Below are positions 7,855 to 16,753 of a DNA stretch of 64,000 nt, piece by piece (positions within the stretch are counted from its first letter, which is position 1; each line of letters starts with the position of its first letter). The translations under genes were made by a program, and so were the position numbers. This stretch comes from Hyphomicrobiales bacterium (GTDB taxonomy: Bacteria; Pseudomonadota; Alphaproteobacteria; Rhizobiales; Rhizobiaceae). The stretch is taken from assembly GCA_900468535.1 (NCBI GenBank), contig UBTY01000032.1, positions 1 through 64,000 on the forward strand. Direction: 5' to 3'. A model generated the notes under the pieces. The model was not told where the DNA came from. It saw only the letters and a program-made list of their open reading frames with translations, and did not search any database.

Positions 7855-8658
7855 ATGACGGCATTTCATGTCATGTCCGGCGCAACCGATAGCTATACGC
7901 GTCCGGTGGTCAATAAAATCAGCGTTGCAGATGTGTTTGATGCGCTTCGCCAAGGTCTCGACGACTTTCGCGAAAAGCCCTCGCATTATGTGTTTCTATG
8001 TCTGATGTATCCGATTGCGGGTATATTTCTCGCGGTCGCGACGTCGAGCGCCAATCTTCTGCCGATGATCTTTCCGCTCATCTCCGGCTTTGCCCTGATT
8101 GGCCCGATCGCAGCCATCGGTCTCTATGAGATCAGCCGGCGGCGAGAATCCGGCATGGATACATCCTGGCGCCGAGCGCTCGATGTGACGCATTCTCCGG
8201 CATTCCCGTCGATCATCGCCGGCGGTCTGATGTTGTTCGCATTCTTCATCGTATGGCTGGTTGCTGCTCAGACCCTCTATTCGAACGTGTTCGGGGATGT
8301 CTTCCCGCGTTCGATCTCGACGTTCACGTCGCAGGTATTCGGGACACCCGAGGGGACGCAGTTGATCCTCTGGGGCAATCTGCTCGGTCTCGGCTTTGCA
8401 GTCATCGTTCTGGCAACGACGGTCGTGACCTTCCCGATGTTGCTTGATCGCGATGTTGGTCTGGTGGCGGCAATGGAAGCATCAGTGCGCGCAACGCTGA
8501 TGAATCCCGTACCTGTCTTTTGCTGGGGACTGATCGTGGCAGCCTTGCTGGTCGTCGGGACGATACCTGTGTTCATAGGTCTTGCCCTGGTAATCCCGAT
8601 CCTCGGGCATGCGACGTGGCATCTTTACAGGAAGCTGATCGCGCCGCCGATCGTCTAG
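7855..8658 (+). CDS. DUF2189 integral membrane protein
   Basis: A 267-residue protein with about six hydrophobic segments (near residues 47-65, 70-95, 120-145, 180-205, 225-260). The FREKPSHYVFLCLMYPIAG region and SRRRESG loop are typical of the DUF2189 family, which is common beside respiratory or oxidase genes in alphaproteobacteria and is of unknown function. The ATG at 7855 was chosen because GGAGGAG lies six bases before it; an in-frame upstream start at 7729 would add 42 residues with no such site. The next gene on the same strand begins 73 bases later. Confidence 0.85.
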   Translation: MTAFHVMSGATDSYTRPVVNKISVADVFDALRQGLDDFREKPSHYVFLCLMYPIAGIFLAVATSSANLLPMIFPLISGFALIGPIAAIGLYEISRRRESGMDTSWRRALDVTHSPAFPSIIAGGLMLFAFFIVWLVAAQTLYSNVFGDVFPRSISTFTSQVFGTPEGTQLILWGNLLGLGFAVIVLATTVVTFPMLLDRDVGLVAAMEASVRATLMNPVPVFCWGLIVAALLVVGTIPVFIGLALVIPILGHATWHLYRKLIAPPIV

Positions 8659-8731
8659 AACCGCTCGCCTGGCATGGAACTGACTGCCTCTTTCGGAGTT
8701 TGCTTGCAGCAGGCTTCGAGGGAGGCATTCG

Positions 8732-9184
8732 ATGGCTGGCAACCATATCTTCACGCGTTTTGCGACGGCGACATCCGAGTGGACGGGCAAGCCCGTGACA
8801 TTCGTTCTGGCCGTCGTTCTGGTCGTTGCCTGGGCCATTACCGGACCGCTCTTCGACTTTTCGGAAACGTGGCAGCTGGTCATCAACACCGGCACGACGA
8901 TCGTGACGTTCCTGATGGTTTTCGTTCTTCAGAATGCACAGAGCCGCGATACCCGAGCCATACAGGCAAAGCTCGACGAACTCATACTGACCAGCCACGC
9001 GGAGAACCGCTTCATCGGTATCGAGCATCTAGACGAAGAAGATTTGAAGCATCTCGATCGGCTTGTCGCCAAGGCAGCCAACGGGCGAAGGGCCGAACTC
9101 GCTGATAATGCCGAAAAACGGCAAAAGCCGCCGACGAAGATCAAGCAGAAAAGAAAAACGGCGCCCGAGAAGGCGCCGTCCTGA
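8732..9184 (+). CDS. Low-affinity iron permease family protein
   Basis: The 150-residue protein has two membrane helices at about residues 20-40 and 48-70 and then the conserved QNAQSRDTRAIQAKLDELI segment that defines the small bacterial relatives of the yeast Fet4-type low-affinity iron permease family. The rest is a lysine-rich soluble tail. Iron transport by these short proteins is unproven. The last codons form the stem of a terminator that serves the convergent purB gene, so the C-terminal KRKTAPEKAPS is constrained by an overlapping signal. Confidence 0.82.
   Translation: MAGNHIFTRFATATSEWTGKPVTFVLAVVLVVAWAITGPLFDFSETWQLVINTGTTIVTFLMVFVLQNAQSRDTRAIQAKLDELILTSHAENRFIGIEHLDEEDLKHLDRLVAKAANGRRAELADNAEKRQKPPTKIKQKRKTAPEKAPS
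9158..9179 (-). terminator. Intrinsic terminator of purB inside the opposite gene
   Basis: ACGGCGCC at 9158-9165 pairs with GGCGCCGT at 9172-9179. Read on the minus strand the stem is followed by a TTTTTC run (complement of 9153-9158), which is the layout of a Rho-independent terminator 14 bases past the purB stop codon. The whole signal is inside the coding end of the low-affinity iron permease-like gene. Confidence 0.75.
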
Positions 9185-9192
9185 TGGTTTCG

Positions 9193-10500
9193 TCAGGCGT
9201 TGCCGAACACCCGACGGAAAATCGTGTCGACGTGCTTGGTGTGGTAGCCGAGGTCGAACTTTTCGCGAATTTCCTCTTCGGAAAGAGCCGCGCGGACTTC
9301 GGCGTCAGCGAGCAACTCCTCAAGGAAATCCTTGCCCTGTTCCCAAACCTTCATGGCGTTGCGCTGCACGAGGCGATAGCTGTCCTCGCGCGATACGCCG
9401 GCCTGGGTCAGCGCGAGAAGGACGCGCTGGCTCATGATGAGGCCACGGAACTTGTTCATGTTGGCGAGCATGTTCTCGGGATAGATCACCAGCTTCTCGA
9501 TGACGCCGGCCAGCCGGTTCAGCGCGAAGTCGAGCGTGATTGTGGTGTCGGGGCCGATGGCGCGCTCGACTGACGAGTGCGAGATATCGCGCTCGTGCCA
9601 CAGGGCGACGTTTTCCAGCGCCGGCGTGACCGACATGCGCACCAGGCGGGCAAGGCCGGTCAGGTTTTCGGTGAGCACCGGGTTGCGCTTGTGCGGCATG
9701 GCCGACGAACCCTTCTGGCCGGGCGAGAAAAATTCCTCGGCTTCCAGTACCTCGGTGCGCTGCATGTGGCGGATTTCGATCGCGACGTTCTCGATCGAAG
9801 AGGCGATGACGCCGAGCGTCGCGAAGAACATGGCATGACGGTCGCGCGGGATGACCTGCGTGGAGACCGGCTCAGGGACGAGGCCGAGCTTGGCACAGAC
9901 GTGTTCCTCGACCGACGGGTCGATATTGGCGAAGGTGCCGACGGCACCGGAGATAGCGCCGGTCGCGATTTCGGCGCGGGCGTTGACGAGGCGGGTCCGG
10001 TTGCGTTCCATCTCGGCGTAGAAACGCGCGAAGGTCAGGCCCATCGTCGTCGGTTCGGCATGGATGCCGTGGCTGCGGCCGATGCGTACCGTGTCCTTGT
10101 GTTCGAATGCGCGCTTCTTCAGCGCCGCGAGCACGCGGTCGAGATCGGCGAGCAGCAGGTCAGCCGCGCGCACGAGCTGGATGTTTAGCGTCGTGTCGAG
10201 CACGTCCGAGGAGGTCATGCCCTGGTGGATGAAGCGGCTGTCGGGGCCTACGAACTCGGCCAGATGCGTCAGGAAAGCGATGACGTCATGCTTGGTGACG
10301 GCTTCGATTTCATCGATACGCGCGACGTCGAACTGGGCAGCGCCGCCCTTTTCCCAAATGGTCGCAGCAGCTGATTTCGGGATGACGCCGATCTCTGCAA
10401 GCGCATCGCAGGCATAGGCCTCGATCTCGAACCAGATGCGAAACTTGGTTTCGGGCGACCAGATGGCGACCATTTCTGGTCTGGAATAGCGCGGGATCAT
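9193..10500 (-). CDS. purB: Adenylosuccinate lyase PurB
   Basis: PurB splits SAICAR and adenylosuccinate, releasing fumarate, in two steps of purine synthesis. The 435-residue protein carries the fumarase/aspartase superfamily signature GSSAMPHKRNP at about residue 260 and the second conserved segment TSSDVLDT at about residue 95, with RSHGIHAEPTT holding a catalytic histidine. Length is typical for the short bacterial type. It follows rpe and a small membrane gene on the same strand and ends at a clear intrinsic terminator. Confidence 0.97.
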   Translation of the reverse strand: MIPRYSRPEMVAIWSPETKFRIWFEIEAYACDALAEIGVIPKSAAATIWEKGGAAQFDVARIDEIEAVTKHDVIAFLTHLAEFVGPDSRFIHQGMTSSDVLDTTLNIQLVRAADLLLADLDRVLAALKKRAFEHKDTVRIGRSHGIHAEPTTMGLTFARFYAEMERNRTRLVNARAEIATGAISGAVGTFANIDPSVEEHVCAKLGLVPEPVSTQVIPRDRHAMFFATLGVIASSIENVAIEIRHMQRTEVLEAEEFFSPGQKGSSAMPHKRNPVLTENLTGLARLVRMSVTPALENVALWHERDISHSSVERAIGPDTTITLDFALNRLAGVIEKLVIYPENMLANMNKFRGLIMSQRVLLALTQAGVSREDSYRLVQRNAMKVWEQGKDFLEELLADAEVRAALSEEEIREKFDLGYHTKHVDTIFRRVFGNA

Positions 10501-10562
10501 GGGCTTCCTGCTTTCGTTCTAATGGAATGCTGGCGCCCCTGTAGCAAAGACGGGCGGCAATC

Positions 10563-10976
10563 TCAACGCATGCGTTTGGCAAGGATGAAACTCGTGCCGA
10601 ACAGGAAAAGCAGGCCGAGGGGCATGAACAGCCGCAGGCCCAGGACCGAAAACTGGTAGACTGCGCTGGCGCCGGTGAACATGAACTGGAAAACCCAGGT
10701 CAGGGTGCCGAACGGCGCATGCCATTGGGAATAGAACACACGATAGTCCATCGCGAACAGAAAAGCGGTCATCAGGATCGTGAAAGCCGCAAGCGCCAGG
10801 AAAAATGCGGCGAAGCGCGTTTCGATCCGTCGCTGATAGGCAATGAACCGGGCGCAGGGAAGCGCGAGCGGCCAAGCCAGGAGCGCTCCGAAAAAGTAGA
10901 GCGCCGCGAGTTCGACGCTGTGGCTCGTTTCAAGCCTGTTTCGGATGTAGAGCGCGAGGCCGGCCGAGAGCAGCAT
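10563..10976 (-). CDS. Hypothetical multi-pass membrane protein
   Basis: From the ATG at 10976 the frame gives 137 residues with four hydrophobic helices. I do not recognise the family. The reading frame stays open further upstream, and the predicted residues there (RAALPPYSDLLFGAILWACQ) look like a natural N-terminus with another helix, but no ATG, GTG or TTG in that frame was found before the rpe stop; only CTG codons occur. The true start may therefore be a rare CTG close to the rpe stop codon, and the call given here is probably short. It lies between rpe and purB on the same strand. Confidence 0.6.
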   Translation of the reverse strand: MLLSAGLALYIRNRLETSHSVELAALYFFGALLAWPLALPCARFIAYQRRIETRFAAFFLALAAFTILMTAFLFAMDYRVFYSQWHAPFGTLTWVFQFMFTGASAVYQFSVLGLRLFMPLGLLFLFGTSFILAKRMR

Positions 10977-11068
10977 CTGGCACGCCCAGAGAATGGCGCC
11001 AAACAGCAGGTCGGAATAGGGCGGCAGCGCCGCCCTCAGTCGTCCCGGCAGAGGTTTGGCATCCTCGC

Positions 11069-11746
11069 TCAGGCCTGTCGTCCCGATGCCGCGTCTCGAA
11101 GGCCCGAAATCGCTGCCTTGTAAGCCTCGACCGACCCTCCCTTGAAGATCGCGGAGCCGGCGACAAGCACATCCGCACCTGCCTGACCGATCATCGCTGC
11201 GGTTTCGATCGTCACGCCGCCATCCACCTCGAGATCGATTGGCCTGTCACCGATCAGAGACTTTGCCGCTGCGATCTTGTCGGTCATTGCCGGAATGAAC
11301 TTCTGGCCACCGAAGCCCGGATTTACCGACATGATGAGAATGAGGTCGATATCGTCGAGGACGTTCTCGATCACCGACAGCGGCGTTGCCGGATTGAGCG
11401 TGACGCCGACCTTCTTTCCGAGGTGACGGATCGTCTGCAGCGATCGATGGAGATGGGGACCGGCCTCGGCATGCACGGTGATCCGATCGCAACCGGCCTT
11501 GGCGAAGGCTTCGAGGTAGGGGTCAACCGGCGCGATCATCAAATGGCAATCGAACGTCGCGTCCGTGTAGGAGCGCAACGATTTGATCACGTCAGGTCCG
11601 AAAGAGATATTCGGGACGAAGTGTCCGTCCATGACATCAAGATGGATCCAGTCGGCGCCGGCCGCGGTTACATCACGGACTTCCTGGCCGAGTTTTGCGA
11701 AATCCGCCGCAAGTACGGAAGGGGCAATTCGGATGGGCTTGGTCAT
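11069..11746 (-). CDS. rpe: Ribulose-phosphate 3-epimerase
   Basis: Rpe interconverts ribulose 5-phosphate and xylulose 5-phosphate in the pentose phosphate and Calvin pathways. The 225-residue TIM-barrel protein shows the known motifs: IAPSVLAADFAKL at the start, WIHLDVMDGHFVPN holding metal ligands H and D, FDCHLMI, SVNPGFGGQKFI, and DLEVDGGV near the end. The gene begins 36 bases after the binding-protein gene on the same strand and reads on towards purB. Confidence 0.97.
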   Translation of the reverse strand: MTKPIRIAPSVLAADFAKLGQEVRDVTAAGADWIHLDVMDGHFVPNISFGPDVIKSLRSYTDATFDCHLMIAPVDPYLEAFAKAGCDRITVHAEAGPHLHRSLQTIRHLGKKVGVTLNPATPLSVIENVLDDIDLILIMSVNPGFGGQKFIPAMTDKIAAAKSLIGDRPIDLEVDGGVTIETAAMIGQAGADVLVAGSAIFKGGSVEAYKAAISGLRDAASGRQA

Positions 11747-11782
11747 GTCGTCTCTCCATTGGTGCCCTGTCGCCGGGCAGCG

Positions 11783-12865
11783 TCATTCAGCCGGTGGAGA
11801 AGCGGCGACAAAGCTGCCGCGACGCCATTGCTGAAGCTGATAGGGATTGTCGGTCAACTCGTGGCCGGCGTCGAACGAAACCGGCCCGGCGACGGTGTCG
11901 AACGGCGCGCCGCCGAGGTGCTGGGATATCGGGCGTTCATCACTGCCGGCATCCTGTGCCGCCTTGATGGCGACCTCGGTTGCCGCATAGGCGGGCAGGG
12001 TGTACCCCTCAGGCTCGGTGCCAGCCGCGCGAAGCGTCGCGACTACAGCGGCGGCTTCGGGGCGCTGTGCGTATTCCGGCAGCGCAACGGCGAGGACCCC
12101 GTCGGCGAGCGGCAGCGGTTGGTCGGCGGCTCGCATGGCGTCGCCACCCATCAGCGTCAACGGGATCTTTTCGGCAGCGGCATCGCGGGCAAGTATGGCG
12201 ATATCGGCGCGGTCGCCGCCGACGAAAACCTTGGTGGCGCCGGCTCGCTTCAAGCGGCGAACGAGCCCGATCTGCTGTTCCTGGCCAGGACGGTAGGTGT
12301 CGGTGAATACCGGCTTGAGGCCTTTTTCTTCCAGGGCGTTGCGAACTGCTTCGGTCAGTTCGCGGCCGTGGATCGTGCCGTCCTCGATAAGGGCGATCGG
12401 CTCCGCTGACCAGTCGCGCAGGATGACCTCAATGATCTTGGCGGCCTCGGCGCGGTCGCTCGGTGCCAGACGGTAGAACGGCCAACCATTCTTCAGCGCA
12501 TCTTCCATGAGAATGCGCGACCGTACCGAGACCGATATCGCCGGTATGTTTGCATCCTTCAGCTTGGGAAGCGCACCTTCCAGCGTTTCGGAGCAGAGAA
12601 AGCCGACCGCAACTTGGACTTTTGCGGCGATCAGGGCGTCGGCAATGGAGCCGCCGCTGTTCTCCTCGCAGTTTTCCGGGACGCGAACGATGGTGTCGCC
12701 GTCCTGGCGGATCTTGCCTTCCGCGCCGGCGAAAATCTGGGCGCCAAGATTGGCGAAAGTGCCTTCTTGCGGTGCGACAACGCCGATCGTGAGACCTGCC
12801 GCATGGCTTTCCCCGGCCGCGATAAGCAGCAGCGGGAGATATCCTAAGCCACGCAAGATATTCAT
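11783..12865 (-). CDS. Periplasmic binding protein, branched-chain amino acid type
   Basis: The protein of 360 residues has a signal peptide (MNILRGLGYLPLLLIAAG, cleavage after SHA) and a type I periplasmic-binding fold of the LivJ class, beginning LTIGVVAPQEGTFANLG and including VAVGFLCSETL and KVFVGGDRADI. The start at 12865 was chosen because it places the signal peptide at the N-terminus; an upstream ATG would add a charged leader. No ABC permease or ATPase gene is near, so it is an orphan receptor, or it works with a distant Liv transporter. Ligand unknown. Confidence 0.88.
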   Translation of the reverse strand: MNILRGLGYLPLLLIAAGESHAAGLTIGVVAPQEGTFANLGAQIFAGAEGKIRQDGDTIVRVPENCEENSGGSIADALIAAKVQVAVGFLCSETLEGALPKLKDANIPAISVSVRSRILMEDALKNGWPFYRLAPSDRAEAAKIIEVILRDWSAEPIALIEDGTIHGRELTEAVRNALEEKGLKPVFTDTYRPGQEQQIGLVRRLKRAGATKVFVGGDRADIAILARDAAAEKIPLTLMGGDAMRAADQPLPLADGVLAVALPEYAQRPEAAAVVATLRAAGTEPEGYTLPAYAATEVAIKAAQDAGSDERPISQHLGGAPFDTVAGPVSFDAGHELTDNPYQLQQWRRGSFVAASPPAE

Positions 12866-13032
12866 AAAACTTATACGCCCCTGACCTTTTTCATGTTCTT
12901 TTATCCGTCCGCGCCCAATCGTCAAAGAAAAACGCACGAATTGTCAGCTTTTCGCTTGATGTTTGTAGAAAAGGTAACGGATCGTCGTCATAGTAGCAGG
13001 GACAGATATAGGCCGGCGCTGCCGGATGGAGA

Positions 13033-13533
13033 ATGCACTTGTTGAACAAGCAACCGATCGATCCCCGCCTTTACCGAGACGCAATGAGCCGTTTTGGCGG
13101 ACATGTGCAGCTCGTTACCACAGCCGCAGGTGACCAAAGCCGAGGCGTTACGATTACGGCAGCATGCTCCGTTTCGGACAATCCGGCGACTGTTCTGGTG
13201 TGTCTGAACAACAGCAACCCGAAGAACGAGATTTTCTTCAGCAGCGGCATTTTCGCGTTGAATACGCTTGGCGCTCATCACCAGGCGCTCGCCGATGCCT
13301 TTTCGGGCCGCACGCAACTCACCAACGAGGAGCGGTTCGCAACGGGCAAATTCGTCACGCTGGCGACAGGCGCCCCCGTATTGAGCGACGCGCTGGCGGC
13401 GTTCGATTGCCGGGTGACCGAGATCAAGGAGATGACGACCCATCACATCATCTTCGGTGAAGTACTAGCCGTCAGGTTCGATGAACAAAAGCCGGCTTTG
13501 CTCTATATGAACCGGGACTATCACGCGCTATAA
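13033..13533 (+). CDS. Flavin reductase domain protein
   Basis: A 166-residue FMN-binding split-barrel protein of the flavin reductase-like family (HpaC/RutF type). Family signs are the N-terminal FGGHVQLVTT, RGVTITAACSVSDNPATVLVCLN and HHIIFGEVLAV near the end. Such proteins either supply reduced flavin to a partner oxygenase or bind FMN/heme. It is the first gene of a tight operon; the MoxR gene starts 21 bases after its stop. That position suggests a redox role in the maturation system encoded behind it, but this is inference. Confidence 0.87.
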   Translation: MHLLNKQPIDPRLYRDAMSRFGGHVQLVTTAAGDQSRGVTITAACSVSDNPATVLVCLNNSNPKNEIFFSSGIFALNTLGAHHQALADAFSGRTQLTNEERFATGKFVTLATGAPVLSDALAAFDCRVTEIKEMTTHHIIFGEVLAVRFDEQKPALLYMNRDYHAL

Positions 13534-13554
13534 CTTCCCTAAAAGGGAGTGCGT

Positions 13555-14475
13555 ATGCCGGATCCGCTACTGCCGTCGTCCATCGACGATACGATCAGCT
13601 TGCTGGGCGATCAGAACTATCTCGCCGGGCGACCGCTCGCGACCGTTATCTTCCTCGCGCTCAAGATGAAGCGTCCGCTCTTCCTCGAGGGAGAGGCGGG
13701 TGTCGGCAAGACCGAGATCGCCAAGGTCCTTGCGAGCGCGCTGGATCGGCCACTCATCCGGTTGCAATGCTACGAAGGGCTCGACATCGCGTCCGCGGTG
13801 TATGAATGGAACTACCCGGCGCAGATGCTGGAAATCCGTCTTGCAGAGGCCTCGGGAACAACCGATCGAAGCCGCATCGAATCCGACATCTTTTCAGAGC
13901 GTTATCTGATCAGGCGACCGGTCCTGCAGGCGCTGTCGTCCGTTGCGGGAAAGGCGCCGGTTTTCCTCATCGACGAGCTTGACCGGACGGACGAGGCCTT
14001 TGAAGCCTTCCTTTTGGAAGTGCTCTCCGATTTCCAGGTTACCATCCCCGAGCTGGGAACGATCAAGGCAACCGAGCCGCCGATCGTCATCATCACGACG
14101 AACCGCACGCGTGAAGTTCACGACGCGCTGAAACGTCGGTGTCTCTACCATTGGGTCGACTACCCCGCAGCCGCGCAGGAACTCGAAATCATCAGGCGGA
14201 AGGTTCCGGGGTGCAATTCGGCGCTCTCGGAACAGATCGTCGCCTATGTTCAGAAGCTGCGGACACTCGATCTCTTCAAGAATCCGGGCGTCGCGGAGAC
14301 CATCGATTGGGCAACGGCCCTGACCGAGCTTGACCGGCTGGCACTTGATCCCGAGACGATTTCGGACACGCTTGGCACGCTCGTCAAATATCAGGACGAT
14401 ATCGCCCGGATAACAGGCGGCGAAGGGACGAAGGTGCTCGAAGAGGTAAGGCGCGAGATGCAGGCAGCAGGATAG
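13555..14475 (+). CDS. MoxR-type AAA+ ATPase (CoxD-like)
   Basis: A 306-residue AAA+ protein with Walker A GEAGVGKTE, Walker B VFLIDELDR and a sensor segment IITTNRTREVHDALKRR. It is the MoxR/CoxD type, which works with a VWA protein to insert or remodel metal centres; CoxD is needed to finish the copper-molybdenum site of CO dehydrogenase in Oligotropha. The ATG at 13555 has GGGAG at a normal distance; a GTG two codons earlier would lie on the ribosome binding site. The partner VWA gene follows two bases after the stop. Confidence 0.92.
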   Translation: MPDPLLPSSIDDTISLLGDQNYLAGRPLATVIFLALKMKRPLFLEGEAGVGKTEIAKVLASALDRPLIRLQCYEGLDIASAVYEWNYPAQMLEIRLAEASGTTDRSRIESDIFSERYLIRRPVLQALSSVAGKAPVFLIDELDRTDEAFEAFLLEVLSDFQVTIPELGTIKATEPPIVIITTNRTREVHDALKRRCLYHWVDYPAAAQELEIIRRKVPGCNSALSEQIVAYVQKLRTLDLFKNPGVAETIDWATALTELDRLALDPETISDTLGTLVKYQDDIARITGGEGTKVLEEVRREMQAAG

Positions 14476-14477
14476 CA

Positions 14478-15737
14478 ATGCAGGGATCCGACCAGTGGGA
14501 GCGTATTGTGAAGTCTCCGCCGCCTTTGGCAGGTGGTCGCTTCGCGGATAATATCGTTCTTTTCGGTCGGACGTTGCGCAAGGCGGGGCTGAAGATCGGC
14601 CCGGGTGCCATTGCGGATGCGATCGAGGCTGTCGACGCGATTGGTATCGGCTCCCGAGAGGAATTCCATTCCGCACTCTTTGCTGTTTTCGTGAAGCGGC
14701 ATGAGGACAAGGCCGTCTTCGACGAGGCTTTCCGGTTGTTCTGGCGGTCTCGCGATCTCGTCGAGAAGATGATCGCGATGATGTCGCCGAGGGCGATGCC
14801 GCAGCCGAGGGAGAAGGCGCGGCCGGGAGAAAGTCGCGCCAGCGATGCCTTGCTTGGAGGGCGGCCTGATAACCGACCTCCGCTTGAGGATCCCGATGTA
14901 GAGATCGATGCCAGGTTCACGATGTCGGGCAACGAAGTCTTCAGAAGAATGGACTTTGCGCAGATGTCTGTGATCGAGATCGCCGCGGCGAAGAAGGCGC
15001 TCGGCAAGCTGACCTTGCCCGATGATCGTGTCCGGACACGACGGTTCCGACCGTCGCATATCCACACGCATGTCGACCCTCGCGCCACGATGCGGGCCAG
15101 CCTGCGCAGCGGCGGCGCGCTGATCCTGCCGCGATACCGGGAGATCCGGGAGATCCAGCCGCCACTGGTTGTGCTTGCGGATATCTCCGGCTCGATGAGC
15201 CAGTACACGCGGATCTTTCTCCATTTCATGCATGTTCTGAGCGAGAAGCGGCGGCGGGTGCATACTTTCCTATTCGGGACGCGACTTACGAATGTCACGC
15301 GCCAGATGCGTCACAAGGATCCCGACGAGGCGATGGACGAATGCGCTGCCGCCGTCAGGGATTGGTCTGGCGGGACGCGCATCGGCGAGACGCTCAAGGA
15401 ATTCAACCGGCTCTGGGCGCGGCGCGTGCTCGGGCAGGGCGCGGTCGTCCTGCTGATTACCGATGGTCTTGAGCGCGAGGGGACCGAGCTTCTTGCCGCG
15501 GAGATGGACAGGCTGCATCGATCCTGTCGACGGCTGATCTGGCTCAACCCGCTGCTCCGCTTCGATGGTTTCGAACCGCGCGCAAGAGGGGTGAAAGCCA
15601 TGCTTCCCCACGTCGACGAATTCCGGCCGGTTCACAATCTCTCGTCGCTGGCCGACCTCGCTGCGGCCCTTGGCGAGAGCCGGTCGGCTGCCTACGATCC
15701 GCGGCGATTTCTCGTTCGAATGAAGGGTCAGCCATGA
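14478..15737 (+). CDS. CoxE-like VWA domain protein
   Basis: This 419-residue protein has a CoxE-type N-terminal region and a von Willebrand factor A domain at about residues 225-400. The metal-ion-dependent adhesion motif is seen as LADISGSMS at about residue 234, with a downstream threonine in GGTRIGETL and an aspartate in LLITDGLERE. It is the expected partner of the MoxR ATPase directly upstream. Its stop overlaps the xdhC start by four bases (ATGA), so translation is coupled. Confidence 0.92.
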   Translation: MQGSDQWERIVKSPPPLAGGRFADNIVLFGRTLRKAGLKIGPGAIADAIEAVDAIGIGSREEFHSALFAVFVKRHEDKAVFDEAFRLFWRSRDLVEKMIAMMSPRAMPQPREKARPGESRASDALLGGRPDNRPPLEDPDVEIDARFTMSGNEVFRRMDFAQMSVIEIAAAKKALGKLTLPDDRVRTRRFRPSHIHTHVDPRATMRASLRSGGALILPRYREIREIQPPLVVLADISGSMSQYTRIFLHFMHVLSEKRRRVHTFLFGTRLTNVTRQMRHKDPDEAMDECAAAVRDWSGGTRIGETLKEFNRLWARRVLGQGAVVLLITDGLEREGTELLAAEMDRLHRSCRRLIWLNPLLRFDGFEPRARGVKAMLPHVDEFRPVHNLSSLADLAAALGESRSAAYDPRRFLVRMKGQP

Positions 15738-16753
15738 GCGAAGGTCTATTGCACCCATTGGCGGTCGCGGAGGCCTGGAAGAGGGCCGGCCGCAATGTTG
15801 CGATCGCAACGGTTATAGAGACATGGGGATCCGCCCCGCGGCCTGTCGGTAGCCATCTGGTGATCGACGGTGAAGGGAACTTCGAGGGATCGGTATCTGG
15901 AGGATGCGTCGAAGGCGCTGTCATCGCCGAAGCCCTGGATGTGATCGCTGACCGAACCGCGAAGATTCTGGAGTTCGGGGTTGCGGACGAAACCGCATGG
16001 CGTGTCGGACTGTCATGTGGTGGGCGGATCCGCGTCTATCTCGAGAGCCTGAATTTCGATATCGAGCGGCTGAACGACTATCGCGACCGGCGCGAGGCCG
16101 TGGCGCTGATAACGTCGCTCGACGACGGCAAGGTCTTCATCGCTGCGGAAGGACAAGAAATAGCGCCGGCGCTTCGTTCTGCTCTGGACGGAGCGTTTCG
16201 ATCCGGGAAGTCCGTGCTGGTCGAGCTTGAAGGTAAGCCCTTCTTTCTCAATGTTTATCTGCCGCCTCCCGAGATTGTCGTCATTGGCGCGGTCCATATC
16301 AGCCAGGTGCTTGCACCGATGGCAAAACTCGCGGGCTTCGATATCAGGATCATCGATCCACGGACAGCGTTTGCCACGGCCGATCGTTTCCTGGATGTCG
16401 AACTCGTCGCCGACTGGCCGATCGATGTGCTGAAGGACCGGCCTCTTGATCGCTACACCGCACTGGTTGCGGTGACGCACGATCCGAAGATCGATGACTT
16501 CGCTATTGCCGAGGCCTTGAGGACAGGTTGTTTCTATGTCGGGGCGCTCGGGAGCCGCAAGACGCATGCCTCAAGGCTCGAGCGGCTTCGGGCCGAGGGC
16601 TTCGATGACGCGATCCTTGCCGGGATCCATGGGCCGATCGGGCTCAATATCGGCGCATCCAACCCGGCTGAGATTGCCGTGGCTATCCTGGCCGACGTCG
16701 TTCAGTCGCTGAGAACGCGGGAGATAGTGGCAAGGGATAGCATCCGGCAATGA
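15734..16753 (+). CDS. XdhC/CoxI family molybdenum-cofactor chaperone
   Basis: The 339-residue protein has the XdhC N-terminal domain with ETWGSAPRPVGSHLVID, SVSGGCVEGAV and CGGRIRVYLE, and a C-terminal Rossmann-like XdhC domain starting VVIGAVHISQVLAPM. XdhC proteins bind molybdenum cofactor, protect it, help its sulfuration and pass it to xanthine dehydrogenase family enzymes. It overlaps both neighbours by four bases, so it is translated together with the VWA protein and the cofactor fusion protein. No client enzyme is encoded nearby. Confidence 0.93.
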   Translation: MSEGLLHPLAVAEAWKRAGRNVAIATVIETWGSAPRPVGSHLVIDGEGNFEGSVSGGCVEGAVIAEALDVIADRTAKILEFGVADETAWRVGLSCGGRIRVYLESLNFDIERLNDYRDRREAVALITSLDDGKVFIAAEGQEIAPALRSALDGAFRSGKSVLVELEGKPFFLNVYLPPPEIVVIGAVHISQVLAPMAKLAGFDIRIIDPRTAFATADRFLDVELVADWPIDVLKDRPLDRYTALVAVTHDPKIDDFAIAEALRTGCFYVGALGSRKTHASRLERLRAEGFDDAILAGIHGPIGLNIGASNPAEIAVAILADVVQSLRTREIVARDSIRQ

